35,404 nt of DNA from Streptococcus infantis (GCF_001579645.1 NZ_KQ970818.1:288569-323972); one strand, 5' to 3'. Shown: positions 1 through 9,593, counted from the stretch's first letter. The notes: a model not told the origin generated them from the sequence alone. Numbers and translations: made by a program.

Positions 1-50
1 TCTCCGTAGGATTTTTTCAGTTCCTTGATTTCTAAAATAGTTTCAGACAT
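1..50 (-). CDS. Amino acid ABC transporter ATP-binding protein (5' end only)
   Basis: Only the first 16 codons lie in the window, reading MSETILEIKELKKSYG. This is the usual start of a GlnQ/HisP-type ATPase, just before the Walker A region. The ATG is at 50-48, and the upstream permease stops at 51, so the genes are directly adjacent. It would energise import of a polar amino acid with the two permeases. The family call rests on the short N-terminus plus the context; the substrate is unknown. Confidence 0.8.
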   Translation of the reverse strand, partial: MSETILEIKELKKSYG

Positions 51-728
51 TTAATTCCTCCAATGTTTTTCTAGATGAGTAGATAGTTTGGAAATAGGGA
101 AGCAAACTGCGAAATACAAGACTAGGATGGTTCCATAAATCCAAAAGGAAGCTGTTGGGATAGTCAAACGATTGCTATCAATGATTTGTTGTCCAACCTT
201 GGTAACCTCAACAACCCCAATCAAGACAACTAAGGAAGTCGTTTTAATCATCCGAGTGACAAGATTGATGGCTTGCGGTAGAAGCCTTCTCAAGACTTGT
301 GGGATGATGATATGGTAGTAGAGTTGCACTTTAGTTAAACCAAGCGCTTGTCCGCTCTCAAACTGATGTTTAGGCAAGGAAGTGATAGCGCCACGAACCA
401 AGTCACCCATCTCAGCTGTTCCCCAAAGGGTGAAAACGATAATAGCAGAAGTCTCACCTGAGATATTGATATTAAAGTTTCGAGCCAAACCAAAGTAAAC
501 GATGAAGAGAAGCACCAGCTGGGGCATGATACGAATAAATTCTAGATATAAGCGTGTCAAAAAGCGAATCACTCTAGAATGAGAGGTCATGATAATTCCC
601 ATCACTGTTCCGAAAATCATGGATAAGAGGACAGACAGGATAGAAATCCCAATCGTGATGCCCAATCCCTGTAAGATTCTCAGGAGATTATTTCCCTGAA
701 AGAGTACTTGCATTCCCGAATCCTGCAT
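51..728 (-). CDS. Polar amino acid ABC transporter permease (HisM/GlnP family)
   Basis: This 225-residue integral membrane protein is one half of the channel of an amino acid importer. It has about five hydrophobic segments. The EAA-type loop that contacts the ATPase reads roughly GQALGLTKVQLYYHIIIPQVLRRLLPQAIN (split here only by description; residues about 127-156). The start at 728 is supported by AAAGGAGG about 7 bases upstream, so the gene overlaps the end of the first permease by 41 bases, implying translational coupling. Length and topology are normal for HisM/GlnP proteins. Glutamine, glutamate or another polar amino acid are all possible substrates; no binding protein is in the window. 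Confidence 0.9.
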   Translation of the reverse strand: MQDSGMQVLFQGNNLLRILQGLGITIGISILSVLLSMIFGTVMGIIMTSHSRVIRFLTRLYLEFIRIMPQLVLLFIVYFGLARNFNINISGETSAIIVFTLWGTAEMGDLVRGAITSLPKHQFESGQALGLTKVQLYYHIIIPQVLRRLLPQAINLVTRMIKTTSLVVLIGVVEVTKVGQQIIDSNRLTIPTASFWIYGTILVLYFAVCFPISKLSTHLEKHWRN

Positions 729-1368
729 GACGGAGCCTCCTTTCTATCCAACTAAAGACTAGTGAAATAGGTAGAAGCATGATAAGGTAAGCAACCACCA
801 ACATGGCTAGGGCGATATCTGTCTCATAGTAGAGTCCTATCAAATCCTTAGCAACATACATAAGGTCAGCAAGGGCAACTGCTGAGAAGACAGATGTTTC
901 CTTGATGAGGAAAATAACATTGGCACTAAAGGATGGTAGAGCAACCGCTGTTGCCTGTGGAAGAACCACGTAGCGAAAGACCTGAAAAGGTGTAAGACCA
1001 ATGGCTAAACCAATCTCGTGCTGGGTTTGACTGACGGCTTCTAGCCCGCTTCGGAAGGATTCTGCCATATAGGAACCACCTAAGAAGATGAGCCCGACTG
1101 TTGCACAGACTTCTGAAGAAAGAACAATCCCTATTCGAGGTAGACCGAAGTAGAGAAAGAAAAGTTGTATCAAAAGGGGTGTATTTCGTGACAATTCTAT
1201 ATAGGCTGTTGCCAGTTGTGAGAAAACAGGAAGGCGGTAATGCCGGATGACGCTGACGATGAGTCCCAGCGAAAAAGAACCTAGAATTCCCCAAACTGCA
1301 ATATGCAAGGTCAGAAAGAATGCCTTTTGATAGAGTGGTAGATATTGTTCAACAATGGACCAATCCAA
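688..1368 (-). CDS. Polar amino acid ABC transporter permease (HisQ/GlnP family), UUG start
   Basis: This is the second 226-residue permease of the importer, transcribed first. It has several hydrophobic spans. A conserved segment around residues 67-75 (YLFGLPRIG-like, after LIQLFF) and an EAA loop near residues 118-137 (EIGLAIGLTPFQVFRYVVLPQ) are typical of HisQ/HisM-type subunits. The start codon is TTG at 1368-1366, with GGGAGG 8 bases upstream; no ATG lies near a ribosome site. An extended -10 (TGCTACAAT, minus strand, 1412-1404) lies just upstream. The operon order permease-permease-ATPase is common in streptococci. Confidence 0.88.
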   Translation of the reverse strand: MDWSIVEQYLPLYQKAFFLTLHIAVWGILGSFSLGLIVSVIRHYRLPVFSQLATAYIELSRNTPLLIQLFFLYFGLPRIGIVLSSEVCATVGLIFLGGSYMAESFRSGLEAVSQTQHEIGLAIGLTPFQVFRYVVLPQATAVALPSFSANVIFLIKETSVFSAVALADLMYVAKDLIGLYYETDIALAMLVVAYLIMLLPISLVFSWIERRLRHAGFGNASTLSGK

Positions 1369-1403
1369 AAGTAGAACCTCCCATCTAGGAAAATGATACA
1401 GTT

Positions 1404-1412
1404 ATTGTAGCA
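1404..1412 (-). promoter_or_regulatory. Extended -10 promoter of amino acid ABC operon
   Basis: On the minus strand the sequence reads TGCTACAAT, a TGn-extended -10. It lies about 36 bases upstream of the TTG start of the first permease. No good -35 is visible 17 bases upstream, which is normal for extended -10 promoters. Confidence 0.5.
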
Positions 1413-1503
1413 TTAAAAGAGAGCTTTGGATAATATGTATTTTTTATTGTGGTGATAAAAAATATTTATAGAGGCGATAAATTTTAAAAATGTGATTTTA
1501 TGA

Positions 1504-1532
1504 TTGACAAATGTAGATTATAGGTGTATAGT
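1504..1532 (+). promoter_or_regulatory. copY-cupA-copA promoter
   Basis: TTGACA at 1504-1509 and TATAGT at 1527-1532 are separated by exactly 17 bases, with TG just before the -10. This is a near-consensus vegetative promoter. The -35 overlaps the first cop box, so bound CopY should block RNA polymerase. Confidence 0.85.
1506..1515 (+). promoter_or_regulatory. Cop box 1 (CopY operator)
   Basis: GACAAATGTA matches the CopY operator consensus KACANNTGTA. It overlaps the -35 of the operon promoter. The surrounding TGATTGACAAATGTAGATT is repeated exactly 40 bases downstream. Confidence 0.9.
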
Positions 1533-1545
1533 AATAATTGTGATT

Positions 1546-1555
1546 GACAAATGTA
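1546..1555 (+). promoter_or_regulatory. Cop box 2 (CopY operator)
   Basis: This is a second identical GACAAATGTA, 40 bases after the first and between the -10 and the copY ribosome site. Paired cop boxes flanking the -10 are the standard arrangement for CopY repression in lactic acid bacteria. Confidence 0.9.
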
Positions 1556-1574
1556 GATTTTAGAGGAGATAACC

Positions 1575-1970
1575 ATGCAGATTTCAGATGCAGAATGGCA
1601 GGTCATGAAGATTATCTGGATGCAGGGCGAGCAGACTAGTACGGATCTGATAAAAGTATTAGAAAAAAGATTCAGCTGGTCTAAGTCCACGATCCAGACA
1701 CTCTTGGCCCGTTTGGTGGAGAAAGAATGTTTGACTCGGGAAAAACAGGGCAAGTCCTTTGTCTATTCGGCCCTTTTAACGCTAGATGATAGTAGGGGCT
1801 TAATGGTTCAGGATATCAAAGACAAGCTTTGTTCCCGCAGAATAAAGCTCTTGCTAGCTGATTTGATTGAAGAATGTGACTTTACCCTAGCTGACTTGGA
1901 AGGTTTGGAAGAAGTGATTTCAAAGAAAAAAGCAAGTGCTGTAACAGAAGTAAGATGTAATTGTATGTAA
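1575..1970 (+). CDS. copY: CopY-type copper-responsive repressor
   Basis: CopY represses the copper export operon when bound by zinc and is released by Cu(I). The 131-residue protein has the BlaI/MecI-like winged helix: residues about 1-70, with SDAEWQVMKIIW at the start and STIQTLLARLVEK as the recognition helix. The C-terminus ends VRCNCM, a single CxC. Enterococcal CopY has a CxCx4-5CxC hook, so the metal site here is reduced, as described for pneumococcal CopY. Two other cysteines occur (in DKLCSRR and EECDFTL). GAGGAGA-like sequence precedes the ATG. It is first in the copper operon and autoregulated through the cop boxes. Confidence 0.95.
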   Translation: MQISDAEWQVMKIIWMQGEQTSTDLIKVLEKRFSWSKSTIQTLLARLVEKECLTREKQGKSFVYSALLTLDDSRGLMVQDIKDKLCSRRIKLLLADLIEECDFTLADLEGLEEVISKKKASAVTEVRCNCM

Positions 1971-1980
1971 AGGAGACGCT

Positions 1981-2352
1981 ATGTTAAATCTATTTGTATC
2001 TATTGTTGTTTTAGGAATGATTGCTTTTATCCTCTTTTGGTTTTTCAAAAAACCGCAAGAAGATGCTAAGAGAGCCCAGCAAAAAAATGGCTATCAGGAG
2101 ATTCGAGTGGAGGTCATGGGAGGATATACTCCAGAAACCATTATCCTCAAAAAATCGCAACCTGCTCGCATTATTTTTGATCGAAAAGATCCTTCACCCT
2201 GCTTGGACCAAATCGTTTTCCCAGACTTTGGAGTGCATGCAGATCTGCCTATGGGAGACCAATATGTGGTTGAAATCACACCTGAAGAAGCAGGTGAGTA
2301 TGGTTTCTCTTGTGGCATGAATATGATGCACGGTAAGATGATTGTAGAATAG
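1981..2352 (+). CDS. cupA: Membrane-anchored copper chaperone CupA
   Basis: CupA binds Cu(I) at the membrane and hands it to the exporter CopA. The 123-residue protein has one N-terminal membrane segment (residues about 3-22) followed by KKP and a cupredoxin-like domain. Copper ligands are visible: the cysteine in SPCLDQIVF (about residue 71) and the FSCGMNMMHG segment (about residues 108-117) with one Cys, three Met and a His. Ten bases separate it from copY, with AAAGGAGA as ribosome site. This chaperone type is characteristic of mitis-group streptococci. Confidence 0.93.
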   Translation: MLNLFVSIVVLGMIAFILFWFFKKPQEDAKRAQQKNGYQEIRVEVMGGYTPETIILKKSQPARIIFDRKDPSPCLDQIVFPDFGVHADLPMGDQYVVEITPEEAGEYGFSCGMNMMHGKMIVE

Positions 2353-2361
2353 GAGAATGAT

Positions 2362-4584
2362 ATGACTGAAATTGTAAAAGCAAGTCTTGAAAATGGTGTT
2401 CAAAAAATCCGTATCACGGCAGACAAAGGCTACCATCCAGCCCATATTCAACTACAAAAAGGAATTCCTGCTGAGATTACCTTTCACCGTGTGACACCAT
2501 CAAACTGTTATAAAGAAATTCTCTTCGAAGAAGAAGGAATTCTAGAACCAATCGCCCAAGATGAGGAAAAGATCATTCGTTTTACTCCTCAAGACTTGGG
2601 TGAGCACGAGTTTTCTTGTGGCATGAAGATGCAAAAGGGAACCTACACCGTTGTTGAAAAAACTAAAAAGTCTCTCAGTCTTTTTCAGCGTTTTTGGATT
2701 ACTAGTATCTTTACTGTGCCTCTTGTGATTCTCATGATTGGGATGTCTACAGGAGGAATTAGTCACCAAGTCATGCGTTGGGGCACTTTTTTAGCCACAA
2801 CACCCATTATGCTGGTAGCTGGAGTTCCATATATCAGAAGCGCCTGGGCTAGTTTTAAAAAGCACAATTCCAACATGGATACCTTGGTTGCTCTGGGAAC
2901 CCTAGTGGCCTATTTCTATAGCTTAGTTGCCCTCTTCACTGGTCTGCCTGTTTACTTTGAAAGTGCTGCATTTATCCTCTTCTTCATTCTTTTGGGAGCA
3001 GTTTTTGAGGAAAAAATGCGAAAAAATACTTCGCAGGCAGTCGAAAAATTATTAGACCTACAAGCAAAAACAGCAGAGGTTTTGCGTGATGATGTTTATG
3101 TTCAAATACCTCTAGAACAAGTCAAAGTTGGGGATCTCATTCGCGTTCGACCAGGTGAAAAAATTGCCGTTGATGGGACTGTAATAGAAGGAGAAACTAG
3201 TATTGATGAATCAATGGTAACTGGGGAAAGTATTCCAGTCGATAAATCAGTTGGAGATGCTGTCATTGGTTCAACCATCAATAATAGTGGTACGATCATT
3301 TTTAGAGCTGAAAAAGTAGGTTCTGAAACCATGTTGGCTCAGATTGTAGACTTTGTGAAGAAAGCTCAAACCAGTCGTGCTCCGATTCAAGATTTGACAG
3401 ACAAGATTTCTGGAATTTTCGTACCAGCAGTTGTCATTTTAGGACTCCTTACTTTTTGGATCTGGTTTGTTTTTCTTGGTGAAAGCTTTGTGACTTCCCT
3501 TCTTTACGGAGTTGCTGTCTTGATTATTGCTTGCCCTTGTGCTCTTGGACTTGCGACACCGACAGCACTTATGGTAGGAACAGGACGAAGTGCTAAGATG
3601 GGGGTTCTCCTCAAAAATGGTACAGTTTTACAGGAAATTCAAAAAGTTCAAACAGTTGTTTTTGATAAGACTGGAACCTTGACCGAAGGGAAGCCAGTAG
3701 TGACAGATGTTATTGGTGATGAAAGAGAAGTGATCAGCTTGGCTGCTTCACTGGAAGATGTATCTCAACACCCGCTAGCTCAAGCTATTGTTAATCGTGC
3801 ATCTGAACTAGGAATTAGCCTTTACCCAGTGGAAAACTTCCAAGCCTTGCATGGAAAAGGTGTGACTGGGATTATTAATGGTAAACAAGTCTTGCTTGGG
3901 AATGCCAAACTTTTAGCTGATCTTGACATTCCGAGTGACTATCAAGAACGATTTGATTTACTTGAGAAAGAAGCAAAAACAGTTGTCTTCCTATCCGTGG
4001 ATGGTCAGTTAAAAGGCTTAATTGCCTTGCAGGATGTCCCTAAGGAAAATGCTCGAGAAGCTATTGCCAAATTGAAAAAACGTGGTCTTAAAACTGTCAT
4101 GCTTACCGGAGATAATGCTGGAGTAGCCCATGCGATTGCAGAGCAAATTGGAATCGAAGAAGTGATCGCAAATGTCTTGCCAGAGGAAAAGGCACATGAA
4201 ATTCACAAGCTTCAAAAGAATGGGAAATTGGCCTTTGTTGGAGATGGGATCAATGATGCGCCGGCCCTCAGTGTAGCAGATGTCGGAATTGCTATGGGGT
4301 CTGGAACAGATATTGCCATTGAATCAGCAGATCTTGTCCTCACAACCAACAATTTACTAGGATTGGCGCGTGCTTTTGATATGAGTAAGAAGACCTTTAA
4401 TCGTATTCTACTCAATCTTTTCTGGGCTTCTATCTATAACCTCATTGGTATTCCGATTGCAGCAGGAGTCTTTTCAGGGCTTGGTTTGGTGCTCAATCCA
4501 GAACTTGCAGGATTAGCCATGGCCTTTAGTTCAGTCTCTGTTCTAATCAGTTCTCTCATGCTTAATTTTACTAAAGTGGATTAA
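2362..4584 (+). CDS. copA: Copper-exporting P1B-type ATPase CopA with N-terminal cupredoxin domain
   Basis: CopA pumps Cu(I) out of the cell using ATP. The 740-residue protein begins with a soluble cupredoxin-like domain (residues about 1-100) instead of the usual CxxC heavy-metal domain. It carries SNCYKEILF and [10 protein letters not shown], matching the ligand pattern of CupA. Membrane helices follow, then the TGES actuator motif (about residues 288-291), the CPC metal site (IACPCALG, about 388-395), the phosphorylation motif DKTGT (about 435), the SQHPLAQA nucleotide-domain HP motif, TGDN (about 581) and GDGINDAP (about 626-633). All catalytic motifs are intact. It lies nine bases after cupA and ends at a strong terminator. 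Confidence 0.97.
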   Translation: MTEIVKASLENGVQKIRITADKGYHPAHIQLQKGIPAEITFHRVTPSNCYKEILFEEEGILEPIAQDEEKIIRFTPQDLGEHEFSCGMKMQKGTYTVVEKTKKSLSLFQRFWITSIFTVPLVILMIGMSTGGISHQVMRWGTFLATTPIMLVAGVPYIRSAWASFKKHNSNMDTLVALGTLVAYFYSLVALFTGLPVYFESAAFILFFILLGAVFEEKMRKNTSQAVEKLLDLQAKTAEVLRDDVYVQIPLEQVKVGDLIRVRPGEKIAVDGTVIEGETSIDESMVTGESIPVDKSVGDAVIGSTINNSGTIIFRAEKVGSETMLAQIVDFVKKAQTSRAPIQDLTDKISGIFVPAVVILGLLTFWIWFVFLGESFVTSLLYGVAVLIIACPCALGLATPTALMVGTGRSAKMGVLLKNGTVLQEIQKVQTVVFDKTGTLTEGKPVVTDVIGDEREVISLAASLEDVSQHPLAQAIVNRASELGISLYPVENFQALHGKGVTGIINGKQVLLGNAKLLADLDIPSDYQERFDLLEKEAKTVVFLSVDGQLKGLIALQDVPKENAREAIAKLKKRGLKTVMLTGDNAGVAHAIAEQIGIEEVIANVLPEEKAHEIHKLQKNGKLAFVGDGINDAPALSVADVGIAMGSGTDIAIESADLVLTTNNLLGLARAFDMSKKTFNRILLNLFWASIYNLIGIPIAAGVFSGLGLVLNPELAGLAMAFSSVSVLISSLMLNFTKVD

Positions 4585-4609
4585 AAAGGCGGTCTTAACC
4601 GCTTTTTTG
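4583..4609 (+). terminator. Terminator of copper operon
   Basis: GCGGT and ACCGC pair around a CTTA loop, with A-tract and T-tract arms (TTTTTT at the end). It begins at the copA stop codon. Confidence 0.9.
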
Positions 4610-4627
4610 CTATTCTAAAACAGATTT

Positions 4628-4764
4628 TCAAAACGTTTTCAATCTGTACTGTAATAGAGAATGAAGTTTTCTGAGCACATTCTTATGAAACTATAAGTAA
4701 ATGTGATAAATTAGGAGTGTAAATTTACTGAATCGTTTTCAAAAAACATATAAAAGCGCTTTTA
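4628..4764 (+). promoter_or_regulatory. spxB upstream region with cre-like sites
   Basis: Three cre-like sequences lie upstream of spxB. TCAAAACGTTTTCA (4628-4641) has one mismatch to TGWAANCGNTNWCA read on the minus strand. A half-site AATCGTTTTCA ends at 4741. TAAAAGCGCTTTTA (4751-4764) is a perfect palindrome with two symmetrical mismatches to consensus. CcpA is known to control spxB in several oral streptococci; binding here is inference. I could not place the promoter with confidence; TATAAA at 4749-4754 is one candidate -10 and would overlap the third site. Confidence 0.5.
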
Positions 4765-4801
4765 TTATTCATCAAATTAACTTTTAAGGAGAGTTATCAT
4801 T

Positions 4802-6577
4802 ATGACTCAAGGGAAAATTACTGCATCTGCAGCAATGCTTAACGTATTGAAAACATGGGGCGTAGACACTATCTACGGTATCCCATCAGGAACACTTAGC
4901 TCACTTATGGACGCTTTGGCTGAAGACAAAGATATCCGTTTCTTGCAAGTTCGCCACGAAGAAACAGGTGCTCTTGCAGCGGTTATGCAGGCTAAATTTG
5001 GCGGATCTATTGGTGTTGCAGTTGGTTCAGGTGGTCCAGGTGCGACTCACTTGATCAACGGTGTTTACGATGCAGCTATGGATAACACTCCATTCCTTGC
5101 TATCCTTGGATCACGTCCTGTTAATGAATTAAACATGGATGCTTTCCAAGAATTAAACCAAAACCCAATGTACAACGGTATCGCTGTTTACAACAAACGT
5201 GTAGCTTACGCAGAGCAATTACCAAAAGTTATCGACGAAGCTTGCCGTGCTGCCGTTTCTAAAAAAGGTCCAGCCGTTGTTGAAATTCCAGTAAACTTTG
5301 GTTTCCAAGAAATCGACGAAAACTCATACTACGGTTCAGGTTCATACGAACGTTCATTCATCGCTCCTGCTTTGAACGAAGTTGAAATTGACAAAGCAGT
5401 TGAAATCTTGAACAATGCTGAACGTCCAGTTATCTATGCTGGTTACGGTGGTGTTAAAGCTGGTGAAGTGATTACTGAATTGTCACGTAAAATCAAAGCA
5501 CCAATCATCACAACTGGTAAAAACTTTGAAGCTTTTGAATGGAACTACGAAGGTTTGACAGGTTCTGCTTACCGTGTTGGTTGGAAACCAGCCAACGAAG
5601 TTGTCTTTGAAGCAGACACAGTTCTTTTCCTTGGTTCAAACTTCCCATTTGCTGAAGTTTACGAAGCATTCAAGAATACTGAAAAATTCATCCAAGTCGA
5701 TATCGACCCTTACAAACTTGGTAAACGTCATGCTCTAGACGCTTCAATCCTTGGTGATGCAGGTCAAGCAGCGAAAGCAATCCTTGACAAAGTGAATCCA
5801 GTTGAATCTACTCCATGGTGGCGTGCAAACGTTAAGAATAACCAAAACTGGCGTGATTACATGAACAAGCTCGAAGGTAAAACTGAGGGTGAATTGCAAT
5901 TGTATCAAGTTTACAATGCAATCAACAAACATGCTGATCAAGACGCTATCTATTCAATCGACGTAGGTGACACTACTCAAACATCTACTCGTCACCTTCA
6001 CATGACACCTAAGAACATGTGGCGTACATCTCCACTCTTTGCGACAATGGGTATTGCCCTTCCTGGAGGTATCGCTGCTAAGAAAGACAATCCAGATCGC
6101 CAAGTATGGAACATTATGGGTGACGGAGCTTTCAACATGTGCTACCCAGACGTTATCACAAACGTTCAATACGACCTTCCAGTTATCAACGTTGTCTTCT
6201 CAAATGGTAAATATGCCTTCATCAAGGACAAATACGAAGACACAAACAAACACTTGTTTGGTTGTGACTTCCCTAATGCTGACTATGCGAAAATCGCTGA
6301 AGCTCAAGGAGCTATTGGATTTACAGTTGACCGTATCGAAGACATCGACGCAGTTGTTGCAGAAGCTGTTAAACTCAACAAAGAAGGTAAAACTGTTGTT
6401 ATCGATGCTCACATTACTCCACACCGTCCACTTCCAGTAGAAGTACTTGAGTTGGATCCAAAACAACACTCAGAAGAAGCAATCAAAGCCTTTAAGGAAA
6501 AATACGAAGCAGAAGAACTTGTACCATTCCGCCTCTTCTTGGAAGAAGAAGGATTGCAATCACGCGCAATCAAATAA
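4802..6577 (+). CDS. spxB: Pyruvate oxidase SpxB
   Basis: SpxB converts pyruvate, phosphate and O2 to acetyl phosphate, CO2 and H2O2, and needs thiamine diphosphate, FAD and a divalent metal. The 591-residue length is that of streptococcal SpxB. The N-terminal TPP-binding domain has the conserved glutamate in RHEETGAL (about residues 51-58) and [10 protein letters not shown]. The central FAD domain spans about residues 190-350. The C-terminal TPP domain has the [12 protein letters not shown] metal/diphosphate motif (about 438-449) and ends its signature at [23 protein letters not shown] precedes the ATG. Codon use is strongly biased to preferred codons, suggesting high expression. It is monocistronic, with possible CcpA sites upstream and a putative small mobile element directly downstream. 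Confidence 0.98.
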   Translation: MTQGKITASAAMLNVLKTWGVDTIYGIPSGTLSSLMDALAEDKDIRFLQVRHEETGALAAVMQAKFGGSIGVAVGSGGPGATHLINGVYDAAMDNTPFLAILGSRPVNELNMDAFQELNQNPMYNGIAVYNKRVAYAEQLPKVIDEACRAAVSKKGPAVVEIPVNFGFQEIDENSYYGSGSYERSFIAPALNEVEIDKAVEILNNAERPVIYAGYGGVKAGEVITELSRKIKAPIITTGKNFEAFEWNYEGLTGSAYRVGWKPANEVVFEADTVLFLGSNFPFAEVYEAFKNTEKFIQVDIDPYKLGKRHALDASILGDAGQAAKAILDKVNPVESTPWWRANVKNNQNWRDYMNKLEGKTEGELQLYQVYNAINKHADQDAIYSIDVGDTTQTSTRHLHMTPKNMWRTSPLFATMGIALPGGIAAKKDNPDRQVWNIMGDGAFNMCYPDVITNVQYDLPVINVVFSNGKYAFIKDKYEDTNKHLFGCDFPNADYAKIAEAQGAIGFTVDRIEDIDAVVAEAVKLNKEGKTVVIDAHITPHRPLPVEVLELDPKQHSEEAIKAFKEKYEAEELVPFRLFLEEEGLQSRAIK

Positions 6578-6636
6578 TTCCTCTCGTCGAAAATCAAAGA
6601 TAAATTTGTAGACTTCTTTATTAGGTTACTGCCGAC

Positions 6637-6675
6637 GATTCCATCATTGAAACCATAAATTTCAATGATGGAATC
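6637..6675. repeat. 16-bp perfect stem-loop downstream of spxB
   Basis: GATTCCATCATTGAAA (6637-6652) pairs perfectly with TTTCAATGATGGAATC (6660-6675) around a 7-base loop (CCATAAA). There is no T-tract after it, so it is not a typical intrinsic terminator. It lies inside the putative MITE. Confidence 0.85.
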
Positions 6676-6715
6676 TAGTGTGGAGCCTAGAAAAAGTCCC
6701 AAAGGATTTTTCGTA

Positions 6716-6744
6716 GTTTGATGAGCAAAGATTTGCCATCAAAC
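6716..6744. repeat. Second stem-loop in the putative MITE
   Basis: GTTTGATG (6716-6723) pairs with CATCAAAC (6737-6744). The stem continues as GCAAA/TTTGC after one bulged A, with a two-base apex (too tight to close fully). There is no T-tract after it. Confidence 0.7.
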
Positions 6745-6790
6745 TTGGTTCCACCTTGTTTATTCTTTGATTTTCTTTGAGCAGAACTTG

Positions 6791-6817
6791 AAAAGATCGG
6801 AGCAATCCGGTCTTTTT
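6791..6817 (+). terminator. Terminator-like hairpin before the VOC gene
   Basis: AAAAGATCGG pairs with CCGGTCTTTTT around AGCAAT, with one G-U pair, followed by TTTTT. It is 14 bases before the VOC gene ATG. It may end spxB transcription or act in the leader of the next gene. Its first 14 bases recur at 7246. Confidence 0.75.
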
Positions 6818-6831
6818 ATGGAGGATAGTAA

Positions 6832-7179
6832 ATGAATTTAAATCAATTGGATATTATTGTTTCAAATGTTCCCCAAGTCTGTGCTGACTTAGAGCATATT
6901 TTGGATAAGAAGGCAGACTATGTTGATGATGGTTTTGCTCAGTTCACGATTGGCAGTCACTGCCTCATGTTATCCCAAAACAATTTGATACCTTTGGAAA
7001 ATTTTCAGTCAGGAATCATTTTACACATTGAAGTTGAAGATTTGGAACAGAATCAAAAGCGTGTGAAAGAATTAGGGATTGAGATTTTACATGGGCCAGT
7101 TGTAACTGATTGGGGAACCGAATCCCTGCTAGTAAGTGGCCCTGCTGGTCTAGTGATTGATTTTTATCTTATGAAATAG
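6832..7179 (+). CDS. Small VOC/glyoxalase-superfamily protein
   Basis: The 115-residue soluble protein has the beta-alpha-beta-beta-beta pattern of the vicinal oxygen chelate fold in two modules. The first is [22 protein letters not shown]; the second is GIILHIEVEDLEQNQKRVKELGIEI followed by TDWGTESLLVSGPAGLVIDFYLM. The closing 'GPAGLVIDFY' strand is typical of glyoxalase/bleomycin-resistance-like proteins. GGAGGATAGTAA precedes the ATG. Substrate and metal use cannot be told from sequence. The gene sits alone between two terminator hairpins that share a 14-base sequence. Confidence 0.8.
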   Translation: MNLNQLDIIVSNVPQVCADLEHILDKKADYVDDGFAQFTIGSHCLMLSQNNLIPLENFQSGIILHIEVEDLEQNQKRVKELGIEILHGPVVTDWGTESLLVSGPAGLVIDFYLMK

Positions 7180-7245
7180 GACGCTTAGCCATTTGAAGTT
7201 AACCATAATGATTCTTAAAAAAGAATGTGCGAATATGAACTATTG

Positions 7246-7275
7246 AAAGATCGGAGCAACCCGATCTTTTTCTTT
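7246..7275 (+). terminator. Terminator after the VOC gene
   Basis: AAAGATCGG (7246-7254) and CCGATCTTT (7261-7269) form a perfect 9-bp stem around AGCAAC, followed by TTTTTC. The first 14 bases (AAAGATCGGAGCAA) are identical to 6792-6805 upstream of the VOC gene. Confidence 0.9.
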
Positions 7276-7323
7276 TGTGTCTTTTCTGTTAAAATAGATT
7301 CATTAGGATATTTGAAGGAGAAA

Positions 7324-7905
7324 ATGATGCCAACTACTTTCTTTCTATTATTTGGTTTGATGATGTTAGGCTTTGCTGCTTTTACCTATTTTATTTTTGA
7401 CTTTTTTATCTTGAGTAATTATAGAAATGCCAAGAGATGTACGGAAAAAACCGAAGGAGTTATTATTAGATACTCTTATGCTCTTTATAACGGGATAAAC
7501 CTCCCTGTGGTTGAGTATACTGTTGACGGGAACCAATACAAGGTTGTAGGTCCAAAATTTCTTATGGCTATATCAAATACAATCAGTACTCCCTTGGGCT
7601 CGGTTGTCTCTGATGTAAAAATGGATAATCTCGAAGATGGTGAGATTCCTCAGATTTTAAGATACAAAGTTAAGGGGAATAGTTTTTTGTCTTATACAAA
7701 ATCTCCACTTAAGGAACGCTTTCCAATTGGTGGAAAAGTTGCTGTTTATTATGATCCTAAAAAACCAAAACATTCCTATGTAGAAAGACCACTAAGACCT
7801 GGGCGATATGCATGGTTGGCAAAATGTTTTATCTATCTTAATGTTTGTATTATGGTTGCTCTAGCTTTCTTTATCATGTTCATTCTTCCAAATCTTATGA
7901 AATAA
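7324..7905 (+). CDS. Membrane protein of unknown function (DUF3592-like)
   Basis: I do not recognise a specific function. From the ATG at 7324 the protein has 193 residues, with a hydrophobic segment at about residues 6-28 and another near the C-terminus (about 165-190). The polar middle region is rich in beta strands (VEYTVDGNQYKVVGPK and FPIGGKVAVYYDPKKPKHSYVERP). The 'VxVYYDPxxP' segment resembles DUF3592 proteins. An open frame extends upstream to 7225, but that region crosses a terminator. AAGGAG at 7315-7320 selects ATG 7324 or 7327; spacing slightly favours 7327. TAAAAT at 7290-7295 is a candidate -10. Confidence 0.75.
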   Translation: MMPTTFFLLFGLMMLGFAAFTYFIFDFFILSNYRNAKRCTEKTEGVIIRYSYALYNGINLPVVEYTVDGNQYKVVGPKFLMAISNTISTPLGSVVSDVKMDNLEDGEIPQILRYKVKGNSFLSYTKSPLKERFPIGGKVAVYYDPKKPKHSYVERPLRPGRYAWLAKCFIYLNVCIMVALAFFIMFILPNLMK

Positions 7906-7941
7906 AGCAGTTTTGTATACAAATTTCAACTACCCTATTTG

Positions 7942-7970
7942 GCTTCTATGTTCATCGTAGAAGCTTTTTT
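7942..7970 (+). terminator. Terminator after the DUF3592-like gene
   Basis: GCTTCTATG pairs with CGTAGAAGC (one G-U) around TTCAT, then TTTTTT. Confidence 0.9.
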
Positions 7971-8036
7971 GTAAAGAAAATGCTTTTCTTAAAACATTTT
8001 TTGGAGCTATTTCAGCTTTATTTAAATGTTTGATAG

Positions 8037-8042
8037 TATAAT
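8037..8042 (+). promoter_or_regulatory. -10 element of the GH1 gene promoter
   Basis: A consensus TATAAT lies 29 bases before the GH1 start codon. No good -35 is seen at the right distance, so an activator may be needed. Confidence 0.5.
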
Positions 8043-8062
8043 AGTAGTACTAAATCATGTGA

Positions 8063-9511
<1,449 letters not shown>

Positions 9512-9563
9512 AACACATTTATTCACTATTTTTACAAAATCTTCTCCCTTCTTTATAAGATAG

Positions 9564-9593
9564 AAAAAAGAGTTCAATTAGGACTCTTTTTTT
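9564..9593 (+). terminator. Terminator after bglA
   Basis: AGAGTTC pairs with GGACTCT (one G-U) around AATTA, with A-tract before and seven Ts after. Confidence 0.88.

Larger units (their letters stand above)
6583..6781. mobile_element. Putative MITE-like element with terminal inverted repeats
   Basis: A 199-base non-coding segment begins 6 bases after the spxB stop. Its ends share an inverted repeat: GAAAATCAAAGA (6589-6600) is matched perfectly by TCTTTGATTTTC (6764-6775), and the pairing extends imperfectly to CTC/GAG and TAAA/TTTA. GAAAATCAAAGA resembles the terminal sequence of the pneumococcal RUP repeat, but the interior is unlike RUP as I remember it. Two strong internal hairpins are present (6637-6675 and 6716-6744). 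The mobile-element call is inference; it could instead be a structured 3' region of spxB. Confidence 0.5.

Noticed and set aside
6039..6440. 133-codon open frame within spxB in another frame
   Set aside because: It is a shadow of biased codon use in spxB; its translation is low-complexity Thr/Leu/Ser with no known domain.
7225..7323. N-terminal extension of the DUF3592-like protein from 7225
   Set aside because: The extension crosses a strong terminator hairpin and has no ribosome site; AAGGAG at 7315 selects the later ATG.
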